From Nonomuraea sp. NBC_00507 (lineage in GTDB: Bacteria; Actinomycetota; Actinomycetes; Streptosporangiales; Streptosporangiaceae): a stretch of DNA of 64,000 bases. Positions 17,512 through 25,572 of this stretch are shown in pieces. The first letter of the stretch is position 1. Every line of letters starts with the position of its first letter. The notes beneath the pieces are model-generated. The model saw only the letters and a program-made list of their open reading frames with translations, searched no databases and was not told the origin of the DNA. The translations under genes were made by a program, and so were the position numbers. Location of the stretch: the NCBI RefSeq assembly GCF_036013525.1, contig NZ_CP107853.1, positions 2,046,001-2,110,000 of the forward strand, in the 5' to 3' direction.

Positions 17512-18854
17512 GATCCGGACACTATGCGACGGACCAGGCGCCTGAGCCGTGATTCCTGAACCGGCGCGGCCTGCAGGGCGTGCAGCGCCTCGGCGGCGGT
17601 CGGCCGCTTGGCCGGAGAGTGGTCGAGCATCCGTCGCACCACCTCGGGCACATCAGGGCCGTGGGCGTCGGCGCTCGTCGGCAGCTCCCCGGTGAGCAGC
17701 TGGTAGGCGATCGCCCCGGCCGCGTAAACGTCGGACGCGACCGTCATCCTGTCGGGCCGCTCCTGGCACTCCGGCGCCACGTAATGCGCGTCCAGCACGT
17801 TGCCCAGCTCGTGGGCGACGGTGTAGTTGCGCGGTCCCGGCTTGGCGTAGTCGAACCCGGTCAGCACCGCGTGGCCGTCGTCGGTGACCAGCACGCACGC
17901 GGGCGTGAGCGCCCGGTGCATGACGCCGTTGGCGTGCGCGTGCGCCAGCCCGCGCAGCAGGTCCTGGATCACGCCCATCCGCTCGCCCCGGCCCAGCGAC
18001 AGGTGCAGCGCCTGGCCGTGCACGTCGTCGAGCACCAGCACGAACCGGCTCTCGTCGTCGATGGCGAAGAAGTCGCGCGAGCGCACCACGCACGGGTGCG
18101 GGGGGATCCTCGCCAGCGTCTGGTAGGCGTTGGCGATGCGCTGCCGCTCGGCCGCCCGCGCTTCGTGGTCGGCCAGCGGATCGGCCTGGTAAACCCGGAG
18201 CAGCACGGTCTCGCTGCCCGGCATCGTCGCGTTGAACGCGCGGTATTCGGTGACCTTGGCATCACCCCCGAGCTGCTCCTCCACCTCCCAGTTGCCGAAC
18301 CTGGGCGGCGCGGTGCTGCGGCGCACCGTCTGGTTGAGCGCGTCGAGAACCGCGGTCATATAGGGTCGCGCGTCCGGGCTGCACCCGCGTCTGACCCGCG
18401 AGGCGTCGCTCAGTGTGGCCAGGAGGGCGGGCAGGGTCGTGACGTTGACCGCGTCGCGCCCGGCCGGATCGACCAGCTCGGCGTCCGGCGAGGAGAGCAC
18501 GACGAGGCTGTCGACGTAGACGCGTTCGAGCTGGGTGGCCTTGGACACCAGCAGGCCCTTCAGCGCCTTGGCCGTGCCCCGCAGCTTGGCCACCGGAGAG
18601 CCGAAGGCCTCCCTGCGCGGCGGGAACCACCGCGTGCCCGACACCTCGATCCGCCCCCTGGTGCCCTTGACGTCGACGACCACCAGCGAGTGGCCGGTCA
18701 GCACGAGCAGGTCGACCTCGAAGACGTCATGGCCGCGCGGGACCTCGATGTTGTGCAGCAGAAGCCAGTCGGCGGGCGCTTGGTCGCGCAGGTATGCGAT
18801 GACGCGCCGCTCGGCGTCGTTGACTGGACGTCCTCCGCCGACGATCTCTGCCAT
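17508..18854 (-). CDS. NERD-domain protein fused to a degenerate protein kinase
   Basis: 448-residue two-domain protein. The NERD domain covers residues ~10-130 and keeps nuclease-like acidic/lysine positions (E37, D48, D61, K63 in VVVDVKG). A kinase-like domain covers residues ~190-430. Its catalytic loop reads HRALTPACV at 313-321, with Ala for the catalytic Asp and Cys for the Mg-binding Asn. DFG is replaced by GFD, and the VAIK lysine is not visible in LLRVYQ. It is therefore a predicted pseudokinase. NERD plus kinase also occurs in PglW of phage-defence systems, but this protein is far shorter. GGGAGGATGG precedes ATG 18854. It forms an operon with a GNAT. Confidence 0.85.
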   Translation of the reverse strand: MAEIVGGGRPVNDAERRVIAYLRDQAPADWLLLHNIEVPRGHDVFEVDLLVLTGHSLVVVDVKGTRGRIEVSGTRWFPPRREAFGSPVAKLRGTAKALKGLLVSKATQLERVYVDSLVVLSSPDAELVDPAGRDAVNVTTLPALLATLSDASRVRRGCSPDARPYMTAVLDALNQTVRRSTAPPRFGNWEVEEQLGGDAKVTEYRAFNATMPGSETVLLRVYQADPLADHEARAAERQRIANAYQTLARIPPHPCVVRSRDFFAIDDESRFVLVLDDVHGQALHLSLGRGERMGVIQDLLRGLAHAHANGVMHRALTPACVLVTDDGHAVLTGFDYAKPGPRNYTVAHELGNVLDAHYVAPECQERPDRMTVASDVYAAGAIAYQLLTGELPTSADAHGPDVPEVVRRMLDHSPAKRPTAAEALHALQAAPVQESRLRRLVRRIVSGS

Positions 18855-18879
18855 GCGCCCATCCTCCCACGCAATCCGA

Positions 18880-18915
18880 TTGACAACATGCTGTCGAAAT
18901 GACAAGATGTTGTCA
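18880..18915 (+). promoter_or_regulatory. Promoter with double palindromic MarR operator
   Basis: TTGACA (18880-18885) and CAAGAT (18903-18908) are 17 bases apart. The arms TGACAACATGCTGTC (18881-18895) and GACAAGATGTTGTCA (18901-18915) form a 15-bp inverted repeat with two mismatches; each half also resembles a GACAA-N4-TTGTC palindrome. The second arm ends on the ATG, so the transcript is predicted to start at or next to the start codon. Confidence 0.7.
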
Positions 18916-19532
18916 TGAAGGAAATCGTTCACCACGCCGTTTACGACACGCTCGCCGACTGGGAGACCGGTCACGCGACCGCGCACCTGCGCAACGGGAG
19001 CTACCAGCGCGAGCCCGGCGCCTACGAGATCGTCACCGTGGGCCTGACCACCGACCCCGTCGTCACGATGGGCGGGCTGCGCATCACCCCGGACCTCGCC
19101 CTCGACCAGCTGTCTCCGGCCGGCAGCGCGTTGCTGATCCTGCCGGGGGCGACCCTGTGGGACGCGGGCGGGGAGTTGGCGCCGTTCGCGCGCAAGGCCC
19201 GTGAGTTCCTGGAGGCCGGGGTGCCGGTCGCGGCCATCTGCGGCGCCACGGCCGGGCTCGCCAGGGAGGGGCTGCTGAACGAGCGCGAGCACACCAGTGG
19301 CGCCGTGCAATATCTGGAGGCGCAGGAGGGCTACACGGGCGCCAAGCGTTACCTGGACCAGGACGCGGTGCTCGACGGCGACCTCATCACGGCCGGGCCC
19401 ACGGAGCCGGTCGCGTTCGCCAGGGAGATCTTCCGGCGGCTGGACATCTACCGGCCCGAGGTGCTGGACGCCTGGTTCCGGCTCTTCTCCCGGAGCGACC
19501 CCTCGGCCTACGAGGTGCTGATGGCGGCATGA
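18915..19532 (+). CDS. DJ-1/PfpI family protein
   Basis: 205-residue glutamine-amidotransferase-like protein. The nucleophile elbow cysteine is C109 in AAICGATAGLA, with the preceding LLILPGATLWD segment. Family members act as glyoxalases, chaperones, proteases or oxidative-stress sensors; this one cannot be assigned. No ribosome-binding site precedes the ATG, which lies directly at the end of the operator, so leaderless translation is likely. It overlaps the MarR gene by four bases, and the pair is probably controlled by that MarR. Confidence 0.87.
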   Translation: MKEIVHHAVYDTLADWETGHATAHLRNGSYQREPGAYEIVTVGLTTDPVVTMGGLRITPDLALDQLSPAGSALLILPGATLWDAGGELAPFARKAREFLEAGVPVAAICGATAGLAREGLLNEREHTSGAVQYLEAQEGYTGAKRYLDQDAVLDGDLITAGPTEPVAFAREIFRRLDIYRPEVLDAWFRLFSRSDPSAYEVLMAA

Positions 19533-19975
19533 GTGAGAAGTCGGACCTGCTGTCGGGCCTGGCATTGGGGGCGTTCCGGCTCAACGGCCAGTTCCTCCAG
19601 GTCGCGGAGGGGCTGGCCAGGCCCGCGGGGATGACTGCGGCCTGGTGGCAGGTGCTCGGCGCGGTCCTGCGCGAGCCCCTGCCCGTGGCCGGGATCGCCC
19701 GGGTCATGGGGATGACCAGGCAGGGGGTGCAGCGGATCGCGGACCTGCTGGTGGAGCGGGGGCTGGCCGAATACCGGCCCAACCCGGCGCACCGGCGGGC
19801 CAAGCTGCTCCAGCCGACGGCGGCCGGCCGTGAGGCGATCTCCAAGATCGTCCCTGGACACCAGGAGCTCGCCGACCGTCTGGTGGGCGAGCTGGGGCTG
19901 GAGCAGGCACGGCAGTGCCTGGAGGCCCTCCAACGGCTGTCGGCCGCTCTGGACCGCCTCGGCGACCAGCCCTGA
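19529..19975 (+). CDS. MarR family transcriptional regulator
   Basis: 148-residue winged-helix regulator. The wHTH core covers residues ~30-100 (AAWWQVLGAVLREPLPVAGIA, RVMGMTRQGVQRIADLLVERG, LAEYRPNPAHRRAKLL), flanked by dimerisation helices. It starts by ATGA overlap with the DJ-1/PfpI gene. The inverted repeat at the promoter of the pair has the size and symmetry of a MarR site, so autoregulation is likely. The inducer is unknown; an electrophile or oxidant would fit the partner. Confidence 0.9.
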   Translation: MSEKSDLLSGLALGAFRLNGQFLQVAEGLARPAGMTAAWWQVLGAVLREPLPVAGIARVMGMTRQGVQRIADLLVERGLAEYRPNPAHRRAKLLQPTAAGREAISKIVPGHQELADRLVGELGLEQARQCLEALQRLSAALDRLGDQP

Positions 19976-20100
19976 CCCCGCCCGCCCCGGCGACCGTCTG
20001 CGCTCCCTCACCACCCTCCGCACTTCGGCGGAGGTCCTTTGAGTGGAGGCCGAAGCCCCAGGGCGGCGGACGTGCGACGACGCAGCAGGTGTGGGAAGGT

Positions 20101-20988
20101 CTACAGCTTCTCGATGATCTGGTCCAGGAGGGCCGGGGTGCCGGCTGGGGGCGAGGCGTGCACGCCAAGCTCGTCCAGCAGCCGGCGGTAGTGGCGCACG
20201 TCGCTCTCCTTGGTCAGGTATTGGGCGCCGGTGAGGTGCTCGAGGTAGACGACGTCGTTCAGCCCCTGCTGCGTGAAGCGGAGCATGGTGACGGGCCCGA
20301 CGCCGCCGATGGTGCTGCCTGAGGCGAACGGGACGATCTGCAGGGTGATGTGCGGTTGTCCGGCCATCCGGGCGAGGTGCTCCAGCTGCGCTCGCATGAT
20401 GGCCTCGCCGCCGACCCGGCGGCGCAGGGCGCCTTCGTCCAGCACCACCCACAGCTTGCGCGGCGTGGGCGGGTTCAGGATCTCCTGCCGGCGCATTCGC
20501 AGCGCGACCCGGCGTTCGATCTGTTGGGGGGAGTCGTGCTCGTGGCCCTGTGCGATCACGGCGCGGGCATAGTCCTCGGTCTGCAGCAGGCCGGGGACGA
20601 ACTGCACCTCGTGGGTCCGGATCAGCGCGGCGTCGTGCTCGAGCCCGAGGTACGGCTCGAACCAGTCGGGGATCACGTCGCGGTAGTCGCTCCACCAGCT
20701 CGGTGCGTTGGCCTGGGCGACCAGGGCGAGCAGGCTCGCGCGCTCGGCGTCGTCGCTCACGCCGTACAGGGTGAGCAGGTCGGCCACGTCGCGCCGCTTG
20801 AAGCTGGTGCGCCCGGACTCCATGCGACTGATCTTGGAGTGTGAGCCGCGGATGGCGTATCCGGCGTCCTCGCGGGTGATGCCGCTGGACTCGCGGAGCC
20901 GGCGCAGCTGTGCGCCGATGAGGAGCCTCAGCGCGGTCGGTCCAGATTGGAGCGAATCGCTATCGAATATTTCGGTCATGTCGCCCAT
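20101..20988 (-). CDS. XRE-family regulator with DUF5753 (Scr1-like)
   Basis: 295-residue protein. The N-terminal helix-turn-helix covers residues ~25-85 (LRRLRESSGITREDAGYAIRG, SHSKISRMESGR). The DUF5753 domain covers residues ~100-285 (ALIRTHEVQFVPGLLQTEDYAR, MAGQPHITLQIVPF, VYLEHLTGAQYL). This architecture is very common in streptomycetes and relatives, usually paired with a DUF397 protein. No DUF397 gene is adjacent here. Start 20988 or the ATG at 20979. Confidence 0.88.
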   Translation of the reverse strand: MGDMTEIFDSDSLQSGPTALRLLIGAQLRRLRESSGITREDAGYAIRGSHSKISRMESGRTSFKRRDVADLLTLYGVSDDAERASLLALVAQANAPSWWSDYRDVIPDWFEPYLGLEHDAALIRTHEVQFVPGLLQTEDYARAVIAQGHEHDSPQQIERRVALRMRRQEILNPPTPRKLWVVLDEGALRRRVGGEAIMRAQLEHLARMAGQPHITLQIVPFASGSTIGGVGPVTMLRFTQQGLNDVVYLEHLTGAQYLTKESDVRHYRRLLDELGVHASPPAGTPALLDQIIEKL

Positions 20989-21140
20989 ACCGCGAGCACT
21001 CCGTATCTATGCTCCTAAATCGGCAGATCTCCATAGTTCCGGCCTGAGGACAATCCTGCCACGCCAGCCGATGCGCGTGCCGTATCTCCTAAATTGGGGA
21101 ATGTAGTGCTCTTTCGTGTATTTATGGGGATTCGGCGTGG

Positions 21141-21730
21141 CTACCGGGCCGTCGCCAGGATGACGCCGGAGCCGTGGCCGGCCAGTTCGACGGCGACCAG
21201 CCGCTCGTGCCCGAGCAACGTCCGCCGTACGGCCTCCTGCCTGCCGGCGAACTCCGCGTCCCACACCACGGCGGGCGCGGGCACCATGTCGTCCACGACC
21301 AGCATGCCCCGCGGGCTCAGCGCGGCGATCGTGAGCTCCAGCCCCACCTGCTTGCCCGCCTCTGCATCCGCGAAGACCAGGTCGAAAGTCCCGAGCCCCG
21401 GCAGCAGGTCCAGCGCGTCCCCCGAACGGAAATCCACGAACCCGGGCCAGTCACCATTTGTCACCAGCTCGGCCCGCCCGAGATCGCACTCGATCGTGGT
21501 CACCGTCACGTCGGCCCGCGGGAGGAGGCCGCTCACCAGCCAGGCGAGCCCCACCCCGGCACCGGTGCCGATCTCCAGCACGCGACCGCCTTCCGGCACG
21601 CCCGCGGCGAGAGTGGCGAGCAGGCGGCCGACGGCGGGCTCGCAGGAGAGCCCCGGGCGTCACCTGACCCCGGGGCGTCCGCCCGCAGATGGCGCTCCAG
21701 GTACGCCCATCGGCGTCCACGGCTGCTCAA
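21141..21730 (-). pseudogene. O-methyltransferase, frameshifted
   Basis: Class I SAM-dependent O-methyltransferase split over two frames. The 5' part (TTG at 21730) reads YLERHLRADAPGSGD. The rest reads LSCEPAVGRLLATLAAG and then VLEIGTGAGVGLAWL (SAM motif I), GDALDLLPGL and LVFADAEAGK, ending at 21141. One missing base near 21660, in the C/G run GACGCCCGGGGC, would join them. As read, only residues from about 21599 on are in one frame and they lack the N-terminal helix. This is either a recent pseudogene or a sequencing error. It is cytoplasmic and its substrate is unknown. Confidence 0.75.
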
Positions 21731-22022
21731 AGTTTCCGGCGATCCTTGCTTATGCGGCGGTGAAAGATTGGCCCATCGATCTTGCCGCCGGCCAAATAAA
21801 CGTCGATTGCCGGATAGCGAGTGCGCGCTGAGTGCCGTGCGTCGGTGATTTGCGTGAAAACCGAGTGCCAAGAAATCGAGGCGCCTCCTTGACCTCGTGG
21901 GGGGCGTTCTGGGTTGCGATACCGGCTGCCTGCCGCGATTGTTATCTGCGGCACCTCACAGCCCTGCACAAACGACTATGGCGCCGGGAATTCCGCGCCC
22001 ATACATGGAGGAAAAGACAAGT

Positions 22023-22289
22023 ATGTTCGGTCGTATTCTGGCGGGCGCGGCAATCGCGGCAGTCGCCCTGGGCTTCACGGCCACCACCGCGTCCGCCGAC
22101 CAGCCCAGCCCGAACAACTCGGGTCAGGCCATCTTCAGCCAGTTCCAGGTCTTCGATGACGTGCTGAACGGCTGGTTCAACAACTCGCTCAACGAGGCGC
22201 TCAGCGGCGCCGAGCTGTCCCTCGTCGAGAACCTGATGATCAACGAGGTCGACCTCGACCTGCTGACCAACAACAACGGCGTTCAGTAA
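22023..22289 (+). CDS. Small secreted protein, tandem paralogue 1
   Basis: 88-residue protein with a clear signal peptide (MFGRILAGAAIAAVALGF, cleavage after ASA). The ~63-residue mature chain begins DQPSPNNSGQA and has FSQFQVFDDVLNGWFNNSLN, then an acidic LNEALSG...VDLDLLTNNN tail. No cysteine and no known domain. A near copy lies 195 bases downstream. The ATG at 22023 is preferred (GGAGGAAAAG upstream), giving a normal signal peptide. The size and secretion suggest a surface or matrix protein, but no function can be assigned. Confidence 0.75.
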   Translation: MFGRILAGAAIAAVALGFTATTASADQPSPNNSGQAIFSQFQVFDDVLNGWFNNSLNEALSGAELSLVENLMINEVDLDLLTNNNGVQ

Positions 22290-22303
22290 CCACAGCAAGG
22301 TCA

Positions 22304-22325
22304 GTGTCGCCGGGGTCGGCGACAC
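22304..22325 (+). terminator. Hairpin between the tandem secreted-protein genes
   Basis: 9-bp perfect stem GTGTCGCCG / CGGCGACAC with the tetraloop GGGT, 14 bases after the first stop codon. It could terminate or attenuate transcription into the second copy. Confidence 0.65.
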
Positions 22326-22484
22326 CACCTACTGACACTCGTCGCGTGGCGCAGCAGGAGAGGCGATTCGCGGCCGCCCCCTTGGCGGCGGCCGTCTGGC
22401 CAGAGGCGCCCTCCTCGCGCCCAGGCGAAGCGCGAAACGACCATGGCGCTGAATTCGCGCCCATCCATGGAAGGAAAGACAAGA

Positions 22485-22763
22485 ATGATCAGTCGTATTC
22501 TGGCGGGCGCGGCAATCGCGGCCGTGGCCCTGGGCTTCTCGGCCTCCAGCGCGTCCGCCGACCAGCCCAACGCCAACAACTCGGGTCAGGCGGTGCTGAG
22601 CCAGTTCCAGGTCTTCGACGACGTGCTGAACAACTGGTTCAACAACTCGCTCAACGGGGCACTCAGGGACACCGAGGTGTCCCTCGTCAAGTTCCTGTAC
22701 CTCGAGGAGGTCGACCTCGACCTGCTCACCAACAACCACGCTGCGGTCACCCCCCGCTTCTGA
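22485..22763 (+). CDS. Small secreted protein, tandem paralogue 2
   Basis: 92-residue paralogue of the preceding gene: signal peptide MISRILAGAAIAAVALGF, mature DQPNANNSGQAVLSQFQVFDDVLNN, then WFNNSLNGALRDTEVSLV. The C-terminal third has diverged (KFLYLEEVDLDLLTNNHAAV) and is longer. The sequence from about 55 bases before each start is also shared (AAACGAC-ATGGCGC, GCGCCCAT-CATGG), so the duplication included the leader and ribosome-binding site. GGAAGGAAAG precedes ATG 22485. Function unknown. Confidence 0.75.
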   Translation: MISRILAGAAIAAVALGFSASSASADQPNANNSGQAVLSQFQVFDDVLNNWFNNSLNGALRDTEVSLVKFLYLEEVDLDLLTNNHAAVTPRF

Positions 22764-22875
22764 CGCGCGCAGGAGTCCGTCGTGGGTGCTCGCGAGGCCA
22801 CGGACGGCTCTTGAAGAACACCGAATGTCCGAGCGCCGTGCGGCTCAGGTCGCTCCTGGGCCGCACGACTCACCC

Positions 22876-23373
22876 TCAGACCGCCGAGTCGGCGCGGCCG
22901 GCACCCGGCCTCACCACCCCCAGGAAGTGCGGCCGGTCCAGCGGGTCCACGCGCACGAACGTCCCTGTGTACGGGGCGTGCACCATTCTCTCCCCGTCGA
23001 CCGCGATGCCGACGTGCTCCGGCCCGTCACGCTGCGGCTTGCTGTCGTAGAAGACCAGATCCCCTGGCTGCACCTGCTCCCTCGTCACCCTGATCCCGGA
23101 ATGCCACTGCTGCTGCGTCGTGGATCCGATGGGCACCCCCGCCCGCGCGTAGGCGTACTCGGCGAGCCCTGAACAGTCGAACCCCTTCGTCGTGGCGCCC
23201 CTCCCTATCCCGTATCCGGGTCCCTGCACCCCGCCCCCGCCCCACGAATACGGGACGCCGATCATTTCCAGCGCCGCGCGCAGCGCGATCAGCCCGGTCT
23301 CCGACCTGCCGCTGAATGTGCAGGCGATAGCGCATGCCGCCGCTATCAGCGCTCGTGTCCATCTTCCTTTCAT
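22876..23373 (-). CDS. NlpC/P60 family peptidoglycan hydrolase
   Basis: 165-residue secreted cysteine peptidase. Signal peptide MKGRWTRALIAAACAIACTFS is followed directly by the NlpC/P60 domain: LEMIGVPYSWGGGG, the catalytic cysteine in GFDCSGLAEYAYA, the histidine in EHVGIAVDG and a C-terminal polar residue. It should cleave the stem peptide of peptidoglycan outside the cell. There is no extra binding domain. The start at 23373 is chosen to give a normal signal peptide; an open frame continues 30 codons upstream. Confidence 0.87.
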   Translation of the reverse strand: MKGRWTRALIAAACAIACTFSGRSETGLIALRAALEMIGVPYSWGGGGVQGPGYGIGRGATTKGFDCSGLAEYAYARAGVPIGSTTQQQWHSGIRVTREQVQPGDLVFYDSKPQRDGPEHVGIAVDGERMVHAPYTGTFVRVDPLDRPHFLGVVRPGAGRADSAV

Positions 23374-23732
23374 CACGTATTCAGCGCCCCCGAATCGCTG
23401 CCCGCGTGTGTTTCTGATGCGTGACTTTTCACCCGCTGTATTGGGATAAAACGCATCGGGCAAACCGCCGCAAGTCCGGAAATGTTGCGATGGTTGGAAC
23501 GGGCCTCGGCTTCGCCTCGGGGTCTCGGGAGATCCCCGGCAAACCCGCCGTCCCGCGCGGGCAGCCCCGGCCCGTACGGGGATGCGGGGTCAACGGCCGG
23601 GCGAGCGGAGGGGCGCTCTGTCCGACTCTTCAGGATTTCTCACTAATTCGGTCATATTCTCGCGAAAATTACATTGTGAAACGTACGTGCTGTAACGTTG
23701 GTTCTGGCTAATTCACAACCCCCGAGGCATGC
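23374..23732. other. 359-base gene-free leader region
   Basis: No plausible gene. Read on the minus strand as a leader of the NlpC/P60 gene it contains G/C-rich blocks able to fold (for example GGC-GAA-GCC near 23515 and CCCGCGCGGG near 23552). Closer to the STAS gene it becomes A/T-rich (23630-23715), where the STAS promoter probably lies. NlpC/P60 genes in actinobacteria are often under a c-di-AMP riboswitch; I could not confirm its conserved core here. Confidence 0.4.
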
Positions 23733-24107
23733 GTGTTGGGGGGTGCGAGGAGCATGGGTGGTCTCGAAGAGCGACTGCTCTACCAGGATGACCAACTCAA
23801 GATCATGATGCGCCGGAACCCAGGGTCGCCCGAGCCCCTGGCCGTCACGCTGATCGGCGAGATCGACGCCACCAACAGCCACGCGCTGGCAGGGGCCCTG
23901 GCGAGCTGTCGCCAGGGCTCGTACATCCTCGTCGACACCGGGGAACTGACCTTCATCGACGTCTCGGGGCTACGTGTGCTCGTCATGCCCACGCTGCCCC
24001 CGTCCCAGCGCTGGATCCGGCTGCACAACGTCACGCCGTACCAGCGGCGGCTGCTGCGCATGATGGGCTGGTACTACGAGCCCCGCGCCCATCACCTGCC
24101 CATTTAG
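23733..24107 (+). CDS. STAS-domain protein (anti-anti-sigma type)
   Basis: 124-residue single STAS domain (VTLIGEIDATNSHALAGAL, LVDTGELTFIDVSGLRVLV). The serine in FIDVSGL is at the position phosphorylated in SpoIIAA/RsbV proteins, so it may be switched by an anti-sigma kinase. The sigma partner is not in the window, but an anti-sigma-type ATPase lies at 30.3 kb. GTG 23733 has GAGG five bases upstream; ATG 23754 is the alternative. Confidence 0.82.
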   Translation: MLGGARSMGGLEERLLYQDDQLKIMMRRNPGSPEPLAVTLIGEIDATNSHALAGALASCRQGSYILVDTGELTFIDVSGLRVLVMPTLPPSQRWIRLHNVTPYQRRLLRMMGWYYEPRAHHLPI

Positions 24108-24135
24108 CCGGGCATGTCACCTGCCGAGGGCAGGG

Positions 24136-25545
24136 CTAGCCGTTCCTGCCGACCTCCACGTCCTCCAGGACGCCGAGCGCGTCGGGCACCAGGACGGCGC
24201 ATGAGTAGTAGGCGCTGACCAGGTAGGAGACGACGGCCTGCTCGTTGATGCTCATGAAGCGCACCGACAGGCTGGGCTGGTATTCGTCGGGGATGCCGGT
24301 CTGGTGCAGGCCGACAACGCCCTGCTTCTCTTGGCCGGTCCGCATGAGCAGGATCGAGGTCGTGCTCGTGCCGGAGATCGGGATCTTGTTGCACGGGTAG
24401 ATCGGGACGCCCCGCCAGGACGGCACCCGATGCCCGTTGACCTCGCCCGCCTGCGGGTAGACCCCGCGCTTGCTGCACTCCCTGCCGAAGGCGGCGATGG
24501 CCTGCGGGTGGGCCAGGAAGAACGCCGGGTCCTTCCATACGGTGGCCAGCAGGTCGTCGAGGTCGTCGGGGGTGGGCGGTCCCGAGCGGGTGCGGATGCG
24601 CTGGCTGAAGTCGGCGTTGTGGAGCAGGCCGAACTCCCTGTTGTTGACCAGCTCGTGCTCCTGGCGCTCGCGCAGGGCCTCGACCGTGAGCCGGAGCTGC
24701 TGGTCGAGCTGGCTCATCGGGTGGTTGTACAGGTCGGAGACCCGGCTGTGCACCCGCAGGACCGTCTGGGCGACGCTCAGCTCGTATTCACGCGGGCTCA
24801 GCTCATAGTCCACGAACGTGCCGGGCAAGGTGGGCTCGCCCGTGTGGCCCGAGGACATGTCGATCGCGGCCTCGCCATAGTCGTTGTGCGCGTGCTCCAC
24901 GCTGGAGCGCCAGTTGTCGAGGTGCTCCCGCAGCGCGGGCGATCCCTCGGCGATCTGCTCGAAGTCCTGCTTGGCGAGCGTGAGCACGGTGGTGGGCGTC
25001 TTGGCCCGCCAGGTGTACTCGAAGGCGCCGCCGTCGACCAGGCACTGCTCGCCGAGGTAGTCGCCGTCGGCCAAGGTGCCGAGGCTCTGATCGTCGCCGT
25101 ACGCGCCGCGGCCGATCTTGCGCACCCGCCCATGGGCGATCAGCACGAGCTGGTCCGCCGGCCCGCCCTCGGTGACGATCTTCTCGTCGGCCTCGTACTC
25201 GCGCTGGACGAAACGATCGGCCAGCGCCTCGAGCACCTCCATGTCCTCGAAGCCGCGCAGCATGGGCAGCTCGGTGAGCTCGGCGGGGATGACGCGCACC
25301 TCGGAGCCGGTGTTGCTGAACGTGATCCGCCCATCCCCGAGGGTGTACGTCAATCGCCGGTTGACCCGGAACACGCCGCCGGAGCACTGCACCCACGGCA
25401 GCAGTCGCAGCAGCCACCGAGAGGTGATCTCCTGCATCTGCGGCGGCGTCTTGGTCGTGGTCGCGAGTTGCCTGGCGGCGTCGGTGCTGAGGCTGAGTTG
25501 TCCGTTGCCGTTAGCCGAGGTGGTCGATGGGGTCGTTTCGGTCAT
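24136..25545 (-). CDS. Family 2B encapsulin shell protein with cNMP-binding domain
   Basis: 469-residue HK97-fold encapsulin shell protein of family 2B. The N-arm and first P-domain part are residues ~1-95. An inserted cyclic-nucleotide-binding-like domain is ~95-215 ([38 protein letters not shown]). The remaining shell fold is ~235-469 ([64 protein letters not shown]). Shells of this type form T=1 cages that enclose one enzyme. Upstream on the same strand are ispH and a polyprenyl synthase, with only 27 bases between ispH and this gene. Family 2B shells are known to package polyprenyl transferases, terpene cyclases, xylulose kinases or cysteine desulfurases; the first fits here. Confidence 0.92.
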   Translation of the reverse strand: MTETTPSTTSANGNGQLSLSTDAARQLATTTKTPPQMQEITSRWLLRLLPWVQCSGGVFRVNRRLTYTLGDGRITFSNTGSEVRVIPAELTELPMLRGFEDMEVLEALADRFVQREYEADEKIVTEGGPADQLVLIAHGRVRKIGRGAYGDDQSLGTLADGDYLGEQCLVDGGAFEYTWRAKTPTTVLTLAKQDFEQIAEGSPALREHLDNWRSSVEHAHNDYGEAAIDMSSGHTGEPTLPGTFVDYELSPREYELSVAQTVLRVHSRVSDLYNHPMSQLDQQLRLTVEALRERQEHELVNNREFGLLHNADFSQRIRTRSGPPTPDDLDDLLATVWKDPAFFLAHPQAIAAFGRECSKRGVYPQAGEVNGHRVPSWRGVPIYPCNKIPISGTSTTSILLMRTGQEKQGVVGLHQTGIPDEYQPSLSVRFMSINEQAVVSYLVSAYYSCAVLVPDALGVLEDVEVGRNG

Positions 25546-25572
25546 CGTGCACCTGCCTGTCTCGTGCTGGGC

